Assembly (NCBI RefSeq): GCF_014696355.1
Contig: NZ_JACJQA010000039.1
Location: 1 to 64,000, forward strand
DNA length: 64,000 nt
Source of the DNA: Pseudanabaena sp. FACHB-1998
Lineage (GTDB): Bacteria; Cyanobacteriota; Cyanobacteriia; Pseudanabaenales; Pseudanabaenaceae
Direction: 5' to 3'
The translations under genes were made by a program, and so were the position numbers. A model generated the notes under the pieces. It was not told the DNA's origin. It did not search any database and saw nothing but the letters and a program-made list of their open reading frames with translations. This document shows positions 20,642-29,776 of the stretch, in pieces. The stretch's first letter is position 1, and every line of letters starts with the position of its first letter.

Positions 20642-21550
20642 CTAATAGCTATTAGCGAATAACCTTTGCAACCAATGAACGACAAGAGCATTCACAATTT
20701 CAGGGCGATCGTCGTGGGGACAATGCCCAGTATTTGGAATAGCAATCACCTCAATATCTTTAGTCTTACTCGCCTCTTGATATATCTTTGCTCCATTAAT
20801 CGGAGTCCAAGGATCAGCATCCCCCCATAAAACTAGCAAAGGTTTCTCCACTTTTGCCAACAAATCCGACGTGCGTGGGCCCGCAGGCGCAGTTAGAATT
20901 GAGGCAAAAACCTTTTGTGCGCCTTCATCACAGGATGGTTGATAGAGCATATCTACTAGCTCATCATCGATCACCTGATGATTACGATAGACTTGGCGTA
21001 AGGAGTTCCGAATATTTCGCTTTTGACGCACTTGATTAAAAACAAATTTTCCAGTTGTTTCGGAGCTAACCAAATTTGCAAAAGCACCCATCACCAAACG
21101 CAAAGGCAAATTTAACTCTTCAGGACGATGATTTAAGCCCCCTGCGGCATTGAGCAGCACTGCCCCGCTCGCAATTTCTGGGGTATTAGTCGTCAGCATC
21201 AACGCCAGTAAAGCCCCAATCGAATTTCCAATAAACACCGCAGGACGCGCCACCAATTCTTGATGAAAATCCTTGAGCAGATCTTCCCAAAGTTCTAAAG
21301 AGTAATCTAAGGCTGGTTTTGCAGAAGCCCCAAATCCCAGTAAATCAAGGGCAAATACTTGATAACCTGCCTCAGCCCAAACGGTCATATTCTTTTTCCA
21401 GTGACCGATGGACGCACCAAAGCCATGAATCAAGACAAGCGGTGTCCCCGTACCAATCACAGCATATTGAATTTGATGTCCTCGCCATGTCCATTGCTGC
21501 AATGAAGTCTGAAAGCGATCGCAATTTGAAGAAATCTCTGTAGTTAGCAC
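20642..21550 (-). CDS. Alpha/beta hydrolase
   Basis: This is a 302-residue protein with a standard alpha/beta-hydrolase layout: oxyanion HGFGASIGHW, nucleophile elbow GNSIGA, acid in LLVLWGDADPWTP and histidine in PNTGHCPHDDRPE. The whole protein aligns well with cyanobacterial and plastid epoxide hydrolase/esterase-like proteins. The substrate cannot be assigned. It is convergent with the LivJ-like gene and divergent from the secreted hypothetical gene at 21811. Confidence 0.9.
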   Translation of the reverse strand: MLTTEISSNCDRFQTSLQQWTWRGHQIQYAVIGTGTPLVLIHGFGASIGHWKKNMTVWAEAGYQVFALDLLGFGASAKPALDYSLELWEDLLKDFHQELVARPAVFIGNSIGALLALMLTTNTPEIASGAVLLNAAGGLNHRPEELNLPLRLVMGAFANLVSSETTGKFVFNQVRQKRNIRNSLRQVYRNHQVIDDELVDMLYQPSCDEGAQKVFASILTAPAGPRTSDLLAKVEKPLLVLWGDADPWTPINGAKIYQEASKTKDIEVIAIPNTGHCPHDDRPEIVNALVVHWLQRLFANSY

Positions 21551-21642
21551 GGCGGTATTTATCTGAAGAATATATAAATGTAATTTTTGCTAGTCATTAT
21601 TCTATGAGTAACCTCAGTAATCTGCATCCTGCTTAATATCTA

Positions 21643-21721
21643 ATTGAGATGCGGCACTTCCTGACGCATCTCAATATTTTTTGAAGATAAATGGCGCCGC
21701 TTCGTTTCGCCATTTATTTTT
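21643..21721. repeat. Two adjacent hairpins
   Basis: The first (21643-21675) has arms ATTGAGATGCG and CGCATCTCAAT. The second has arms ATAAATGGCG and CGCCATTTAT around CCGCTTCGTTT. They lie in a divergent intergenic region, so they are unlikely to be terminators. Confidence 0.5.
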
Positions 21722-21810
21722 TCGGATTTAGCACTTATGCACCTATTGGAAATTCGCTATAAGAGAGTAGAATCAAAGGAATAATATTAAGTTATATAAA
21801 CACAATTTTT

Positions 21811-22341
21811 ATGACCATCAAACAATGGCGATCGCTTGCCAAAATATTTTTGATTTGTGTGATTTGTCTGGTCATCACCTTTGCCAATTCCTTAAGCAAC
21901 AAAGTATCCGCCGCCAATGAGCTTGACTCCCATCAAATCATTGAGCGCTTTGAGAATATCAAAAATAAAATGGCAAAATTACGCTTTTGCAATAATGAAA
22001 GCTGCTTTTATCGCAACGTCACCAGCAAAATTATTCCCCCCACTAATAGCAATCCCCATTACACCGCCGAAATTTCGGCAGCCGTCGAGCGCCCATCTTC
22101 CAGCCCCGACTTGGCAGATTATCATTTTGTCTATGTCAACGATCGCTGGCAATTGACCAAAGGCGAAGAATTTACGGATGTAGCTGATTATGTATTTATT
22201 GGCGATCGCTATGAAATTTACAGCGTTCACAATAGCCACACCTTAAAAGGCAACCTCGATAAGGCAAAAGAAGATAGCGGCATCAAGTCAGGCTATTTGC
22301 CCCTTTATTACGAAGTTTTAGATCACGGCATTGAGCGCTAA
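21811..22341 (+). CDS. Secreted protein of unknown function
   Basis: This is a 176-residue protein. Residues ~8-34 (SLAKIFLICVICLVITFANSLSNKVSAA) form a signal peptide with a likely A-x-A cleavage site. The mature part has two nearby cysteines (RFCNNESCFY) that could form a disulfide. It ends in a mixed alpha/beta region with YHFVYVNDRWQLTKGEEFTDVADYVFIGDRYEIYSV. I recognise no family. The start ATG is supported by the signal peptide. It is convergent with the rpsI end of the ribosomal operon. Confidence 0.65.
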   Translation: MTIKQWRSLAKIFLICVICLVITFANSLSNKVSAANELDSHQIIERFENIKNKMAKLRFCNNESCFYRNVTSKIIPPTNSNPHYTAEISAAVERPSSSPDLADYHFVYVNDRWQLTKGEEFTDVADYVFIGDRYEIYSVHNSHTLKGNLDKAKEDSGIKSGYLPLYYEVLDHGIER

Positions 22342-22421
22342 TAACAAATTAAAAACTCTTACTAAATTTAGTTTTTAATTTATAAAAAAGTTTGCCCATT
22401 TTCGCAAACTAGGGTAGATAC

Positions 22422-22452
22422 AAAAAAAAGGTCACGTAGTGACCTTTTTTTA
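22422..22452. terminator. Terminator of the ribosomal protein operon
   Basis: The stem AAAGGTCAC / GTGACCTTT is flanked by an A-run on the left and T7 on the right, so it works in both directions between rpsI and the secreted protein gene. A second hairpin, AGTTTGC / GCAAACT, lies at 22389-22410. Confidence 0.85.
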
Positions 22453-22463
22453 TGATTTGAATA

Positions 22464-22877
22464 TTAACGCTTCGAGTATTGAGGAGCCTTACGCGCTTTC
22501 TTAAGTCCGTATTTCTTACGTTCCTTACAACGAGGATCGCGGGTCATATACCCTTCAACCTTAAGAGGCTTACGATTTTCAGGAGCTAGTTCGCACAACG
22601 CACGAGCAACACCTAAGCGAATTGCATCGGCTTGTCCTGTAACACCGCCACCATGAGCATTGACCAATACGTCATACTCATTTTCTAAGCCCAAGGTTTC
22701 CAAAGGAGCCTTAACACCTGAAATGTAGCTAGGGTTAAACTGCAAATATAAATCGCCGGGCTTACCATTGATTACGATTTTGCCTTCACCAGGAACGAGG
22801 CGTACACGGGCGATCGCGGTCTTACGACGACCAGTACCCCAGTAAACAGCACGATTAGAACGTTCAGTATCTGACAT
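22464..22877 (-). CDS. rpsI: 30S ribosomal protein S9
   Basis: This is a 137-residue protein with the S9 pattern: [19 protein letters not shown], the central [19 protein letters not shown] and the terminal [11 protein letters not shown], whose final Lys-Arg contacts P-site tRNA. It is the last gene of the minus-strand operon, 12 bp after rplM. In many cyanobacteria rpmE follows rpsI. Here a terminator follows instead. Confidence 0.98.
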   Translation of the reverse strand: MSDTERSNRAVYWGTGRRKTAIARVRLVPGEGKIVINGKPGDLYLQFNPSYISGVKAPLETLGLENEYDVLVNAHGGGVTGQADAIRLGVARALCELAPENRKPLKVEGYMTRDPRCKERKKYGLKKARKAPQYSKR

Positions 22878-22889
22878 CGGTTATTTCTC

Positions 22890-23357
22890 CTACTTCTGCG
22901 ATGGAATGGTATTGATGACCAAGGTTTCAGGCTGTTGAGCCTCATGGGGATGGCTAGCACCCTTGTAAACTTTGAGCTTAGTGAAAAGCTGACGACCAAG
23001 GGTATTCTTTGGCAACATACCTTTAACAGCATGTTCGAGAACGCGCTCAGGTACGCGGGCGATTACCTTATCAAAAGTTTCAGTCTTCATCCCACCTGGA
23101 CGACCAGAATGTCTTCTGTATAGCTTTTGGGTTGATTTCTTACCAGTTACGGCGATTTTTTCCGCATTAATCACAACGACGAAGTCGCCAGTATCTAAGT
23201 GGGGCGTATAGATAGCTTTATCTTTACCGCGCAAAATTACTGCGATCGCGCTAGCAAGTCGCCCGAGGCGCTGACCTTCCGCATCGATAACATACCATTT
23301 GCGATCTGTATCTTTTGGTAAGTAGCTTTTATTAGGAGTGAGAGTAGTTGTAGTCAT
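22890..23357 (-). CDS. rplM: 50S ribosomal protein L13
   Basis: This is a 155-residue protein with the L13 pattern: [48 protein letters not shown], the [10 protein letters not shown] segment and [23 protein letters not shown]13 is an early assembly protein binding 23S rRNA. It lies between truA and rpsI in the conserved truA-rplM-rpsI order. The cyanobacterial C-terminal tail (HPHEAQQPE) is present. Confidence 0.98.
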   Translation of the reverse strand: MTTTTLTPNKSYLPKDTDRKWYVIDAEGQRLGRLASAIAVILRGKDKAIYTPHLDTGDFVVVINAEKIAVTGKKSTQKLYRRHSGRPGGMKTETFDKVIARVPERVLEHAVKGMLPKNTLGRQLFTKLKVYKGASHPHEAQQPETLVINTIPSQK

Positions 23358-23431
23358 TAGTTTCTCTACAAGCGAAATTTATCTATTAAACTTTTTTCTT
23401 GGAAAACTTGAGCTTGGCTTTTTAAATCCAG

Positions 23432-24283
23432 TCAAATCAAACTAATAGCTTGATTATCTAATAAGCTCAAAGTCTGCTTGCACGATGCGAACTCAGCGAA
23501 TGGGTTATCAGCATAGCCGATCGCCAATAAACACAAACCTTGCGGCGGTGCAGCATACTTAACTTCGATACGGCGCTTGTCTTTCCATCTACTGGTAAAG
23601 GCTTCGATACTCAGGCGATGACACCCTACATCGATTAACTGCCCCACTAGCAAACGAATCATGCCATACAGAAAGCCACTAGCTTGGACTTCCACATGGA
23701 CAAAATCACCCTCTCGCCAGCATTGAGCTTCTTGAAGCTCAAGACGACTATGGGGACGACTTGACCCTGCTCTTTGAAAGGCAGCCATATCTTGCTCGCC
23801 CAACATTGGCTGTAGGGCTTCATGGATAAGCTGCTCATCAAGGCGATCGTGGTAATAATGCCAACTAAACTGCTTTACAAATAGATTCGGAATCGCCGCC
23901 GTATAAATCGTGTACCGATAACGCCGCCATGTTGCCGAAAATCTTGAGTGCCAGTCAGAAGGAACCTTCGACGATCCGCAGATTAAGATATCGTCAGGTA
24001 AGTATGTGTTTAGCACCTTTGCCCATCGATGGGGTGGAATCATACTAGGCGTATCAAAGTGGGCAACCTGAGCCGCCGCATGAACGCCTGTATCAGTCCT
24101 ACCTGCACTATGCACAACGGTTGGTTTACCGCAAATCTTGGCGATCGCTTCTTCAATCGTTTGCTGCACAGAGGGATGATTGGGCTGTCTCTGCCATCCA
24201 TAATAATGTGTACCTAGATATTGAATAACTAAAGCAACACGTTGGGAAGACTGAGGATCGACAGCAAAAATCATCTTTGACAA
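23432..24283 (-). CDS. truA: tRNA pseudouridine(38-40) synthase
   Basis: This is a 283-residue protein with TruA signatures: the N-terminal VALVIQYLGTHYYGWQRQPN, the catalytic SAGRTDTGVHAAAQVAHFDT (nucleophile Asp in RTD), FSATWRRYRYTI and the C-terminal FLYGMIRLLVGQLIDVG. The enzyme modifies U38-U40 in the anticodon arm of many tRNAs. Its position within the rplQ-truA-rplM-rpsI order is conserved in cyanobacteria. The start at the ATG at 24283 leaves 85 bp from rplQ. Confidence 0.97.
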   Translation of the reverse strand: MSKMIFAVDPQSSQRVALVIQYLGTHYYGWQRQPNHPSVQQTIEEAIAKICGKPTVVHSAGRTDTGVHAAAQVAHFDTPSMIPPHRWAKVLNTYLPDDILICGSSKVPSDWHSRFSATWRRYRYTIYTAAIPNLFVKQFSWHYYHDRLDEQLIHEALQPMLGEQDMAAFQRAGSSRPHSRLELQEAQCWREGDFVHVEVQASGFLYGMIRLLVGQLIDVGCHRLSIEAFTSRWKDKRRIEVKYAAPPQGLCLLAIGYADNPFAEFASCKQTLSLLDNQAISLI

Positions 24284-24368
24284 TAGTTCAGGATTGGCTA
24301 TTACTTATTAATTTGACTAAGTAATTCAACTAAGTAATCTAAGGGAGTAACTTAACTAATTACTAGCC

Positions 24369-24803
24369 TTATACAAGTTGCAAGATTGCCATTTCCGCAT
24401 TGTCACCACGACGGCTGATCGTGCGAACAATACGGGTATAGCCACCATTACGCTCAGCATAGCGATCTTTAGCTTGGGTGAACAATAAGTCAACCAAGGT
24501 AGTTACGCGCTCTTCTTCAGGTAATTGTTCTTGTTTGGTCTTGGTCTGAGGACGATCGCTTACGGGTTCGCCATCTTTGACGGAGATATCGTATAAATAG
24601 GCGATCGCCTGACGACGAGCGTGCAAAGAACCATCCTTAGCCAAAGTGATCATGTGATCGACAGTGGTGCGAACAGCATCAGCCTTAGCTCTGGTCGTCT
24701 TAATTTCGCCTCTGAGGATTAGCTCAGTCGTCAAAGCCCGTAAAAGAGCTTTACGCTGATCGGCAGCCCTATTTAGCTGCGGGGTTTTACAACGGTGACG
24801 CAT
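24369..24803 (-). CDS. rplQ: 50S ribosomal protein L17, with an internal insertion
   Basis: This is a 144-residue protein with [46 protein letters not shown] and the C-terminal [29 protein letters not shown] typical of L17. The usual cyanobacterial length is about 116. Here ~28 extra residues (around [26 protein letters not shown]) sit where other L17 proteins have a short linker after the AYLYD segment. L17 lies near the polypeptide exit. It is downstream of rpoA, as usual. Confidence 0.97.
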   Translation of the reverse strand: MRHRCKTPQLNRAADQRKALLRALTTELILRGEIKTTRAKADAVRTTVDHMITLAKDGSLHARRQAIAYLYDISVKDGEPVSDRPQTKTKQEQLPEEERVTTLVDLLFTQAKDRYAERNGGYTRIVRTISRRGDNAEMAILQLV

Positions 24804-24845
24804 AGGTGTGTACTAGATGGATATAAAACTCTTTAGAGAGCTTGT

Positions 24846-25799
24846 TTACAGAGCTTTAGATGATTTGGACTCAGTTAAGGTCAAGCCAAGATGCTGTTTG
24901 AGGGCATCCATAACTTCCTCAGCCGACTTTTGACCAAAGTTTTTGATTTCCAATAGATCGTCTTGAGTGTACTCCAGCAAATCCGCCACAGTATTGATCT
25001 GTGCGCGTTTAAGACAGTTGTATGCTCTAACCGATAGTTGCAGTTCTTCAATATGAATTTGCTTGGTCTCATCCTGCTCATCACGCTCTTGAGGCAGAGT
25101 TGGAGCAAGAGTAATTTCTTGAAGAGGCGAGAACAAGTTCACCAACACACTAGCCGCTTGGCTCAATGCTTCTTGAGGTGTAATGCTGCCGTTAGTCCAA
25201 ATATCAATCTGAAGACTCTCTTTATTGATCGCATCACCGATCCGAGCGTCCTTAATCTCATACTTGACCTTACGCACAGGCATAAACACAGCATCAATTT
25301 TGAGTGTGTCAATAGGAGAACTGTGATCTTCCTTAGAGCGATCTACGGAACGATAACCTTTACCACGCTCAATCGTTAATTCCATCTCCAAAGTTGCACC
25401 CTCACTGAGAGTCGCAATGTATTGGTTAGGGTTAACAATCTCGATATCCGATGGCAAAGAATGGAAACTAGTTGCCGTGACAAGTTTTGGACCTCGCTCT
25501 ACCAAACGAATGATCTGTGGTGCTGAGCTGTAAGACTTCAACACTAGTTCCTTCAGGTTGAGCATCAAATCCAAAACGTCTTCCCGCACGCCAGGAATTG
25601 TCGCAAACTCATGGTTGACACCAGCAATGCGAACAGCAGTGACGGCCGCACCCTCAAGATTGGAGAGCAATACCCGTCTGAGCGCATTTCCAATGGTAAT
25701 GCCTTGCCCCCGGTCTAGTGGTTCCAGTACAAATTGGCTGTACTGGCTATTATCTTTTTCTGTGTGGGATGCAACGCACTCAACCTGAAACTGTGCCAT
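24846..25799 (-). CDS. rpoA: DNA-directed RNA polymerase subunit alpha
   Basis: This is a 317-residue protein. The N-terminal dimerisation domain is recognisable from SQFVLEPLDRGQGITIGNALRRVLLSNLEGAAVTAVRI. The C-terminal domain (LSVRAYNCLKRAQINTVADLLEYTQDDLLEIKNFGQKSAEEVMDAL) binds UP elements and activators. Full length is normal for cyanobacteria. It lies in the rpsM-rpsK-rpoA-rplQ order. The 161-bp gap before it contains a short tandem/inverted repeat. Confidence 0.98.
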   Translation of the reverse strand: MAQFQVECVASHTEKDNSQYSQFVLEPLDRGQGITIGNALRRVLLSNLEGAAVTAVRIAGVNHEFATIPGVREDVLDLMLNLKELVLKSYSSAPQIIRLVERGPKLVTATSFHSLPSDIEIVNPNQYIATLSEGATLEMELTIERGKGYRSVDRSKEDHSSPIDTLKIDAVFMPVRKVKYEIKDARIGDAINKESLQIDIWTNGSITPQEALSQAASVLVNLFSPLQEITLAPTLPQERDEQDETKQIHIEELQLSVRAYNCLKRAQINTVADLLEYTQDDLLEIKNFGQKSAEEVMDALKQHLGLTLTESKSSKAL

Positions 25800-25886
25800 A
25801 TTTGTACCGACTTAGTCTGCAAGAGTAAACGAAAATCAAAGGGGAATTGGACGAGTAAATAATCAAAATTGGAAAAGACTTGAAAT

Positions 25887-25958
25887 AATTACGAATTACG
25901 AATTACGAATTAATTGTCTATTAATTTCTTGTAATTCGTAATTGCTAATTCGTAATTC
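25887..25958. repeat. Heptanucleotide tandem and inverted repeat (AATTACG)
   Basis: Three and a half tandem copies of AATTACG (25887-25912) are followed after 18 bases by the same units in inverted orientation (25931-25958). The result is a long AT-rich hairpin within the rpsK-rpoA gap. It resembles the short tandemly repeated repetitive sequences of cyanobacteria. Confidence 0.7.
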
Positions 25959-25960
25959 AT

Positions 25961-26356
25961 TTAGACTCTTCTACGCTTAGGAGGACGGCAACCATTGTGA
26001 GGAATGGGGGTAATATCACGAATCAAAGTGATTTCCAAACCAGCAGCTTGTAAAGCTCTGACTGCGGTTTCACGACCCGATCCAGGTCCTGTAACCATCA
26101 CTTCAACTTGGCGCATTCCTTGCTCGATCGCTCTTCTAGCAGCAGATTCTGCGGCAGTTTGCGCTGCAAATGGAGTACCCTTCTTCGCGCCCTTAAAGCC
26201 ACTCGCACCAGCCGAAGACCAAGAGATTACATCACCTACGGTGTCAGCGATCGTGACGATAGTATTGTTGAAAGTAGACTGGATATAAGCCACTCCATTA
26301 GGAACATTACGCTTATTCTTGCGTGCGCCAGTTCTACGTGTTGTTTGACGAGCCAT
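25961..26356 (-). CDS. rpsK: 30S ribosomal protein S11
   Basis: This is a 131-residue protein with S11 signatures: [74 protein letters not shown] and the terminal [17 protein letters not shown]11 forms part of the platform near the mRNA exit. It is 20 bp downstream of rpsM in the conserved operon order. Confidence 0.98.
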   Translation of the reverse strand: MARQTTRRTGARKNKRNVPNGVAYIQSTFNNTIVTIADTVGDVISWSSAGASGFKGAKKGTPFAAQTAAESAARRAIEQGMRQVEVMVTGPGSGRETAVRALQAAGLEITLIRDITPIPHNGCRPPKRRRV

Positions 26357-26376
26357 AGTTTCGTATTAATCCTTAA

Positions 26377-26760
26377 TTACTTCTTACCTGGAGCCTTCTT
26401 CTTACCTGCAACAGTGCGACGACCGCCACGACGGGTACGAGCATTGGTGCGAGTACGTTGTCCGCGCACAGGAAGTCCCATACGATGCCTACGACCTCTG
26501 TAGCAACCGATGTCTACTAGGCGTTTGATGCTTAAACCTTCGAGACGACGCAGATCGCCTTCTACTTGAAAGTTGGATTCTACCTCTTGGCGTAAAGTCG
26601 TTACTTCAACGTCAGTAAGCTCTTTAACCCGCGTATCGGGGTTTATTTTGGTAGCTGCTAAGATTTTTTTGGCGCTAGTTAGACCGATTCCGTATATGTA
26701 CGTTAGTCCTATTTCGATGCGCTTGTCACGAGGAAGGTCAACTCCTGCAATGCGAGCCAC
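26377..26760 (-). CDS. rpsM: 30S ribosomal protein S13
   Basis: This is a 127-residue protein with S13 signatures: [60 protein letters not shown] and a basic tail. S13 sits in the head of the small subunit and contacts P-site tRNA and L5. It is the first gene of this minus-strand operon segment. In most cyanobacteria rpmJ, infA, adk and secY lie just upstream. None is present in the next 300 bp, so the S10/spc-type superoperon is broken here. Confidence 0.98.
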   Translation of the reverse strand: MARIAGVDLPRDKRIEIGLTYIYGIGLTSAKKILAATKINPDTRVKELTDVEVTTLRQEVESNFQVEGDLRRLEGLSIKRLVDIGCYRGRRHRMGLPVRGQRTRTNARTRRGGRRTVAGKKKAPGKK

Positions 26761-27085
26761 TATAAGTCTCCCAATTTGTTGTCAGTTTTCAATTTTGTTA
26801 CATTTGCCCTAGGTATGGTCGATCCCAACTAACTTGTGGTTAAGTTGTAGATAAACTTTTGGAGCAGATGGCTGTACAACACAATCTTCGTGAGAGCGTG
26901 CGTTTTATGCAGTGGGTTAGCTACAATTCAGCAGAAGCAAATTACGAAGACAGAATATTTTACAGCGAACTCTATAATATATTGACAATGGCAACTTCTG
27001 TCAATATTTTTAAAATTAGCTTTGTCCTAGAGTTATGGATGAGCGATGCCCTTACATGCATAATTCAGGCGAAGCGACCTCCGCT
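26761..27085. other. Intergenic region upstream of rpsM
   Basis: The promoter and leader of the rpsM operon should be here. I find no rpmJ or infA frame on either strand. A 76-codon plus-strand frame exists but shows no recognisable pattern. Confidence 0.5.
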
Positions 27086-27778
27086 TTAGCTATCGATGTC
27101 GCTTTCAAGGGCGGCAATTCCTGTAATTGGACGATAGGCGTAGCTTGCGATTGATGGCGCTGAGGAAGAAGAAGGCGGACGTGATATTTTCATGATATCC
27201 TCTTTGATTGCCTCTAGATCGACGTAGCGATCGGCAACGTTAATTAGATGATCACTAGTCATCGATCGCAGACTTACCACCTCAACTCGCACGCCTCGAT
27301 AGCTAGCCGCATCAACAGCATAGGCAAGATCGCCATCGCCACTGACTAACACAGCCGTGTCGTAGGAACCGATGAGAGCCATCATGTCTACGGCGATCTC
27401 AACGTCAAGATTGGCTTTTTTAGAGCCATCTGGTAATTGGACTAGCTCTTTAGAAATGACCCGATAGCCATTCCGACGCATCCACAATAAAAATCCCTGT
27501 TGCTTTTCATTAGTGCGATCAACTCCCGTATAGAAGAAAGCACGAAGCAGCCGAGAGCCGTCGGTCAAGCACAAAAGCAACTTGGTGTAGTCGATTTCAA
27601 TCCCTAATTGTAGGGCTGCGTAAAAGAGGTTAGAGCCATCTATGAAGATGGCAACCCGCCCTCGATTTTCTAAAATTTGGTCTGGCTTAAAGCCAGAATC
27701 TTGCTCGAAAGGTAACATGTTTTTGCCTATAGAACGTTTATTATCTAGTGCCGTGGGATGAAGCTTTGGTATTAGCAT
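27086..27778 (-). CDS. NYN domain protein, LabA/DUF88-like
   Basis: This is a 230-residue protein. The domain starts at RVAIFIDGSNLFYAALQLGIEIDYTKLL and continues through FFYTGVDR..., LDVEIAVDMMALIGSYDTAVLVSGDGDLAYAVDAASYRGVRVEVVSL and INVADRYVDLEAI. The conserved acidic residues of the PIN-like NYN nuclease fold are in place (D in FIDGSN, D in DVEIAVDMM, D in SGDGD). In Synechococcus a relative, LabA, modulates clock-dependent gene expression. RNA cleavage is inferred from the fold. The ATG at 27718 is an alternative start. The last ~35 residues are Ser/Pro-rich. Confidence 0.9.
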   Translation of the reverse strand: MLIPKLHPTALDNKRSIGKNMLPFEQDSGFKPDQILENRGRVAIFIDGSNLFYAALQLGIEIDYTKLLLCLTDGSRLLRAFFYTGVDRTNEKQQGFLLWMRRNGYRVISKELVQLPDGSKKANLDVEIAVDMMALIGSYDTAVLVSGDGDLAYAVDAASYRGVRVEVVSLRSMTSDHLINVADRYVDLEAIKEDIMKISRPPSSSSAPSIASYAYRPITGIAALESDIDS

Positions 27779-28143
27779 TGATACTTAAAAACCGTCCTAA
27801 GTGTTTACCTAATTCAGAAGAACCTCTTAAAACTCTTTAATAAACTAACGCATAGCTTAGGGCTAGCGGTGGACGTTAAAAGATATCCTTAATATAAGGA
27901 GTCAGCTTTTCCCAAAACTCTTTAAAAGACAAATTCAAAATAAATTTAGAAATATAAAAATGATTTTTTTGGGATAAAATTATTTAAAATTATTTTGATA
28001 AATAACTTATCTTTATAGCTTATTTTAGATTATACACCATAAGTAAATATACTCATAGACATAGATATAGGGTGCTTTAATGGTTAAAAAATTACAAAAC
28101 TCAAACTTCTCAATAAACAATTAGCTAAATATTCAGCTAAATA
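27779..28143. other. AT-rich intergenic region
   Basis: No gene, tRNA or clear hairpin is visible. It lies between the 3' end of metG and the 5' end of the NYN gene, both on the minus strand, so it probably carries the NYN promoter. Confidence 0.5.
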
Positions 28144-29703
28144 TTAAGTGTTTTCAATGCGTTGGAAGATCGGCGTTGGCGTTGATAGCGATTCGCCTGA
28201 TTGTAGTATTCCCCAGTTTGCGTGACTCCAATCAGGGGAGAAAGTTTCATCAAACCTTAACCCTAGCTGTTGATAGGCGGAATAGCTGAGATTTGGGGTG
28301 ATGGGTGATAAGAGGTAAACTGCGATCCTGACTGCTTCTAGCAAGGTGTAAAGGGTTTCATTGACTTCTTTTTGTTTACCTTCCTTAAATTTTTTCCAAG
28401 GTGTAGTTTCATCAATTAATTTGTTGCAATTCCAGATTAGTTCAAGAATTCTTTCGCAGGCTGATCGGAAGTCTAATTTTTGGTAAGCAATCGCTACGCG
28501 ATCGCCCAAACTTGATGCTAGTTCGATAATGGGTTGCACCAATGCAGTTATTTCACTGGGATCATGTTCTGGCACAACTTGCTGACAATATTTATTAGCC
28601 ATGCCGAGGCTACGATTAAGTAAGTTGCCAAGACTATTGGCGAGATCGGCGTTAACAATTGCGATGAATCTTTCTTCGTTAAAGTCTCCGTCTTTGCCAA
28701 ATTCAATTTCTTTAAGAAAAAAGTAGCGGATGGGATCGGCTCCGAAGCGATCGACTAGATCGTAGGGATCAATTGTATTGCCAAGAGTTTTGCCCATTTT
28801 CAAGCCGTCTTTTGTCAGCAATCCATGACCAAATACTCGTTCAGGTAAGTCTAATCCTGCGGACATCAGCATTGCGGGCCAGTAAATTGCATGAAATCTT
28901 AGAATATCCTTGCCGATGATGTGCAGATTGAAGGGATACCACTTTTTGAGGGCATTGGCGAGGGTAGGCTCATCGTCAGGCTCTAGTAAAGCGGTGACGT
29001 ATCCTAACAAAGCGTCAAACCAAACATAAATTGTATGGCTGGGATCGGTGGGGATCGGGAAGCCCCAATCAAGATTAACGCGAGATATGGAGAAATCTTG
29101 CAAGCCTTGCTTCATGAAGCCGAGGACTTCATTACGACGGCTTTCGGGCTGAATAAATTGGGGATTGACTGCGTGAAATTGATCGAGGGCTTCTTGATAT
29201 TTAGATAGGCGGAAGAAATAGTTGGGTTCGTCGCGCCATTCGCACACAACATTGGTGTGGATGGGACAGTGATGGCTTTCAGGTAATTCTCGTTCCTCTT
29301 TAAATTCTTCACAGGCTACGCAATACCAGCCTTGTTGCTGATTTAGGTAAATGTCCCCTGAGTCATAGACTCTTTGAAAAAATTCGTTAACGATCGCTTG
29401 ATGTTTTGCTGCGGTCGTGCGCGTAAAGCGGTCAAAACGAATATTGAATTTTTCCCAGAGGGCATAAAAATCGGCTACGGTGCGATCGCAATGCTCTTGG
29501 GGGGATAGATGATTTTTTTCGGCTGTGCGTTGGATTTTTTGTCCATGTTCATCGGTTCCAGTCACAAACATAACTGGATGTCCTTTGAGGCGATAGAACC
29601 GTGCAAAAGCGTCGGCAGCGATCGTGGGATAGGCACTGCCAATGTGAGGGCGATCGTTGACGTAAAAAAGTGGTGTGGTTAAAGCAATGGGTTCTAAAGT
29701 CAT
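28144..29703 (-). CDS. metG: Methionyl-tRNA synthetase
   Basis: This is a 519-residue class I synthetase. The HIGH motif appears as PHIGSAYPT, the KMSKS motif as KMGKTLGNTID, and the zinc-binding insert contains CVACEEFKEERELPESHHCPIH. The anticodon-binding helical domain follows (YQKLDFRSACERILELIWNCNKLIDETTPW). The C-terminal EMAP-like dimerisation domain of longer MetG forms is absent, as usual for cyanobacteria. It charges initiator and elongator tRNA-Met. It is divergent from tadA, with 73 bp between the starts. Confidence 0.97.
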   Translation of the reverse strand: MTLEPIALTTPLFYVNDRPHIGSAYPTIAADAFARFYRLKGHPVMFVTGTDEHGQKIQRTAEKNHLSPQEHCDRTVADFYALWEKFNIRFDRFTRTTAAKHQAIVNEFFQRVYDSGDIYLNQQQGWYCVACEEFKEERELPESHHCPIHTNVVCEWRDEPNYFFRLSKYQEALDQFHAVNPQFIQPESRRNEVLGFMKQGLQDFSISRVNLDWGFPIPTDPSHTIYVWFDALLGYVTALLEPDDEPTLANALKKWYPFNLHIIGKDILRFHAIYWPAMLMSAGLDLPERVFGHGLLTKDGLKMGKTLGNTIDPYDLVDRFGADPIRYFFLKEIEFGKDGDFNEERFIAIVNADLANSLGNLLNRSLGMANKYCQQVVPEHDPSEITALVQPIIELASSLGDRVAIAYQKLDFRSACERILELIWNCNKLIDETTPWKKFKEGKQKEVNETLYTLLEAVRIAVYLLSPITPNLSYSAYQQLGLRFDETFSPDWSHANWGILQSGESLSTPTPIFQRIENT

Positions 29704-29776
29704 AGGGTACTCAATTCACGGCTAATACCATTTTGCAAAAAAATGGTGGTAAATGTAACATTTTTCACCAAAAGTA

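Noticed and set aside
21979-22239. Minus-strand frame opposite the secreted hypothetical gene
   Set aside because: Shadow of the plus-strand gene, which has a signal peptide and better start context.
26859-27089. 76-codon plus-strand frame between rpsM and the NYN gene
   Set aside because: No recognisable pattern, no clear ribosome binding site, and it overlaps the NYN gene end; not enough to call a gene.
27779-28143. Riboswitch or small RNA in the AT-rich gap after metG
   Set aside because: No conserved motif, stable hairpin or terminator could be recognised.
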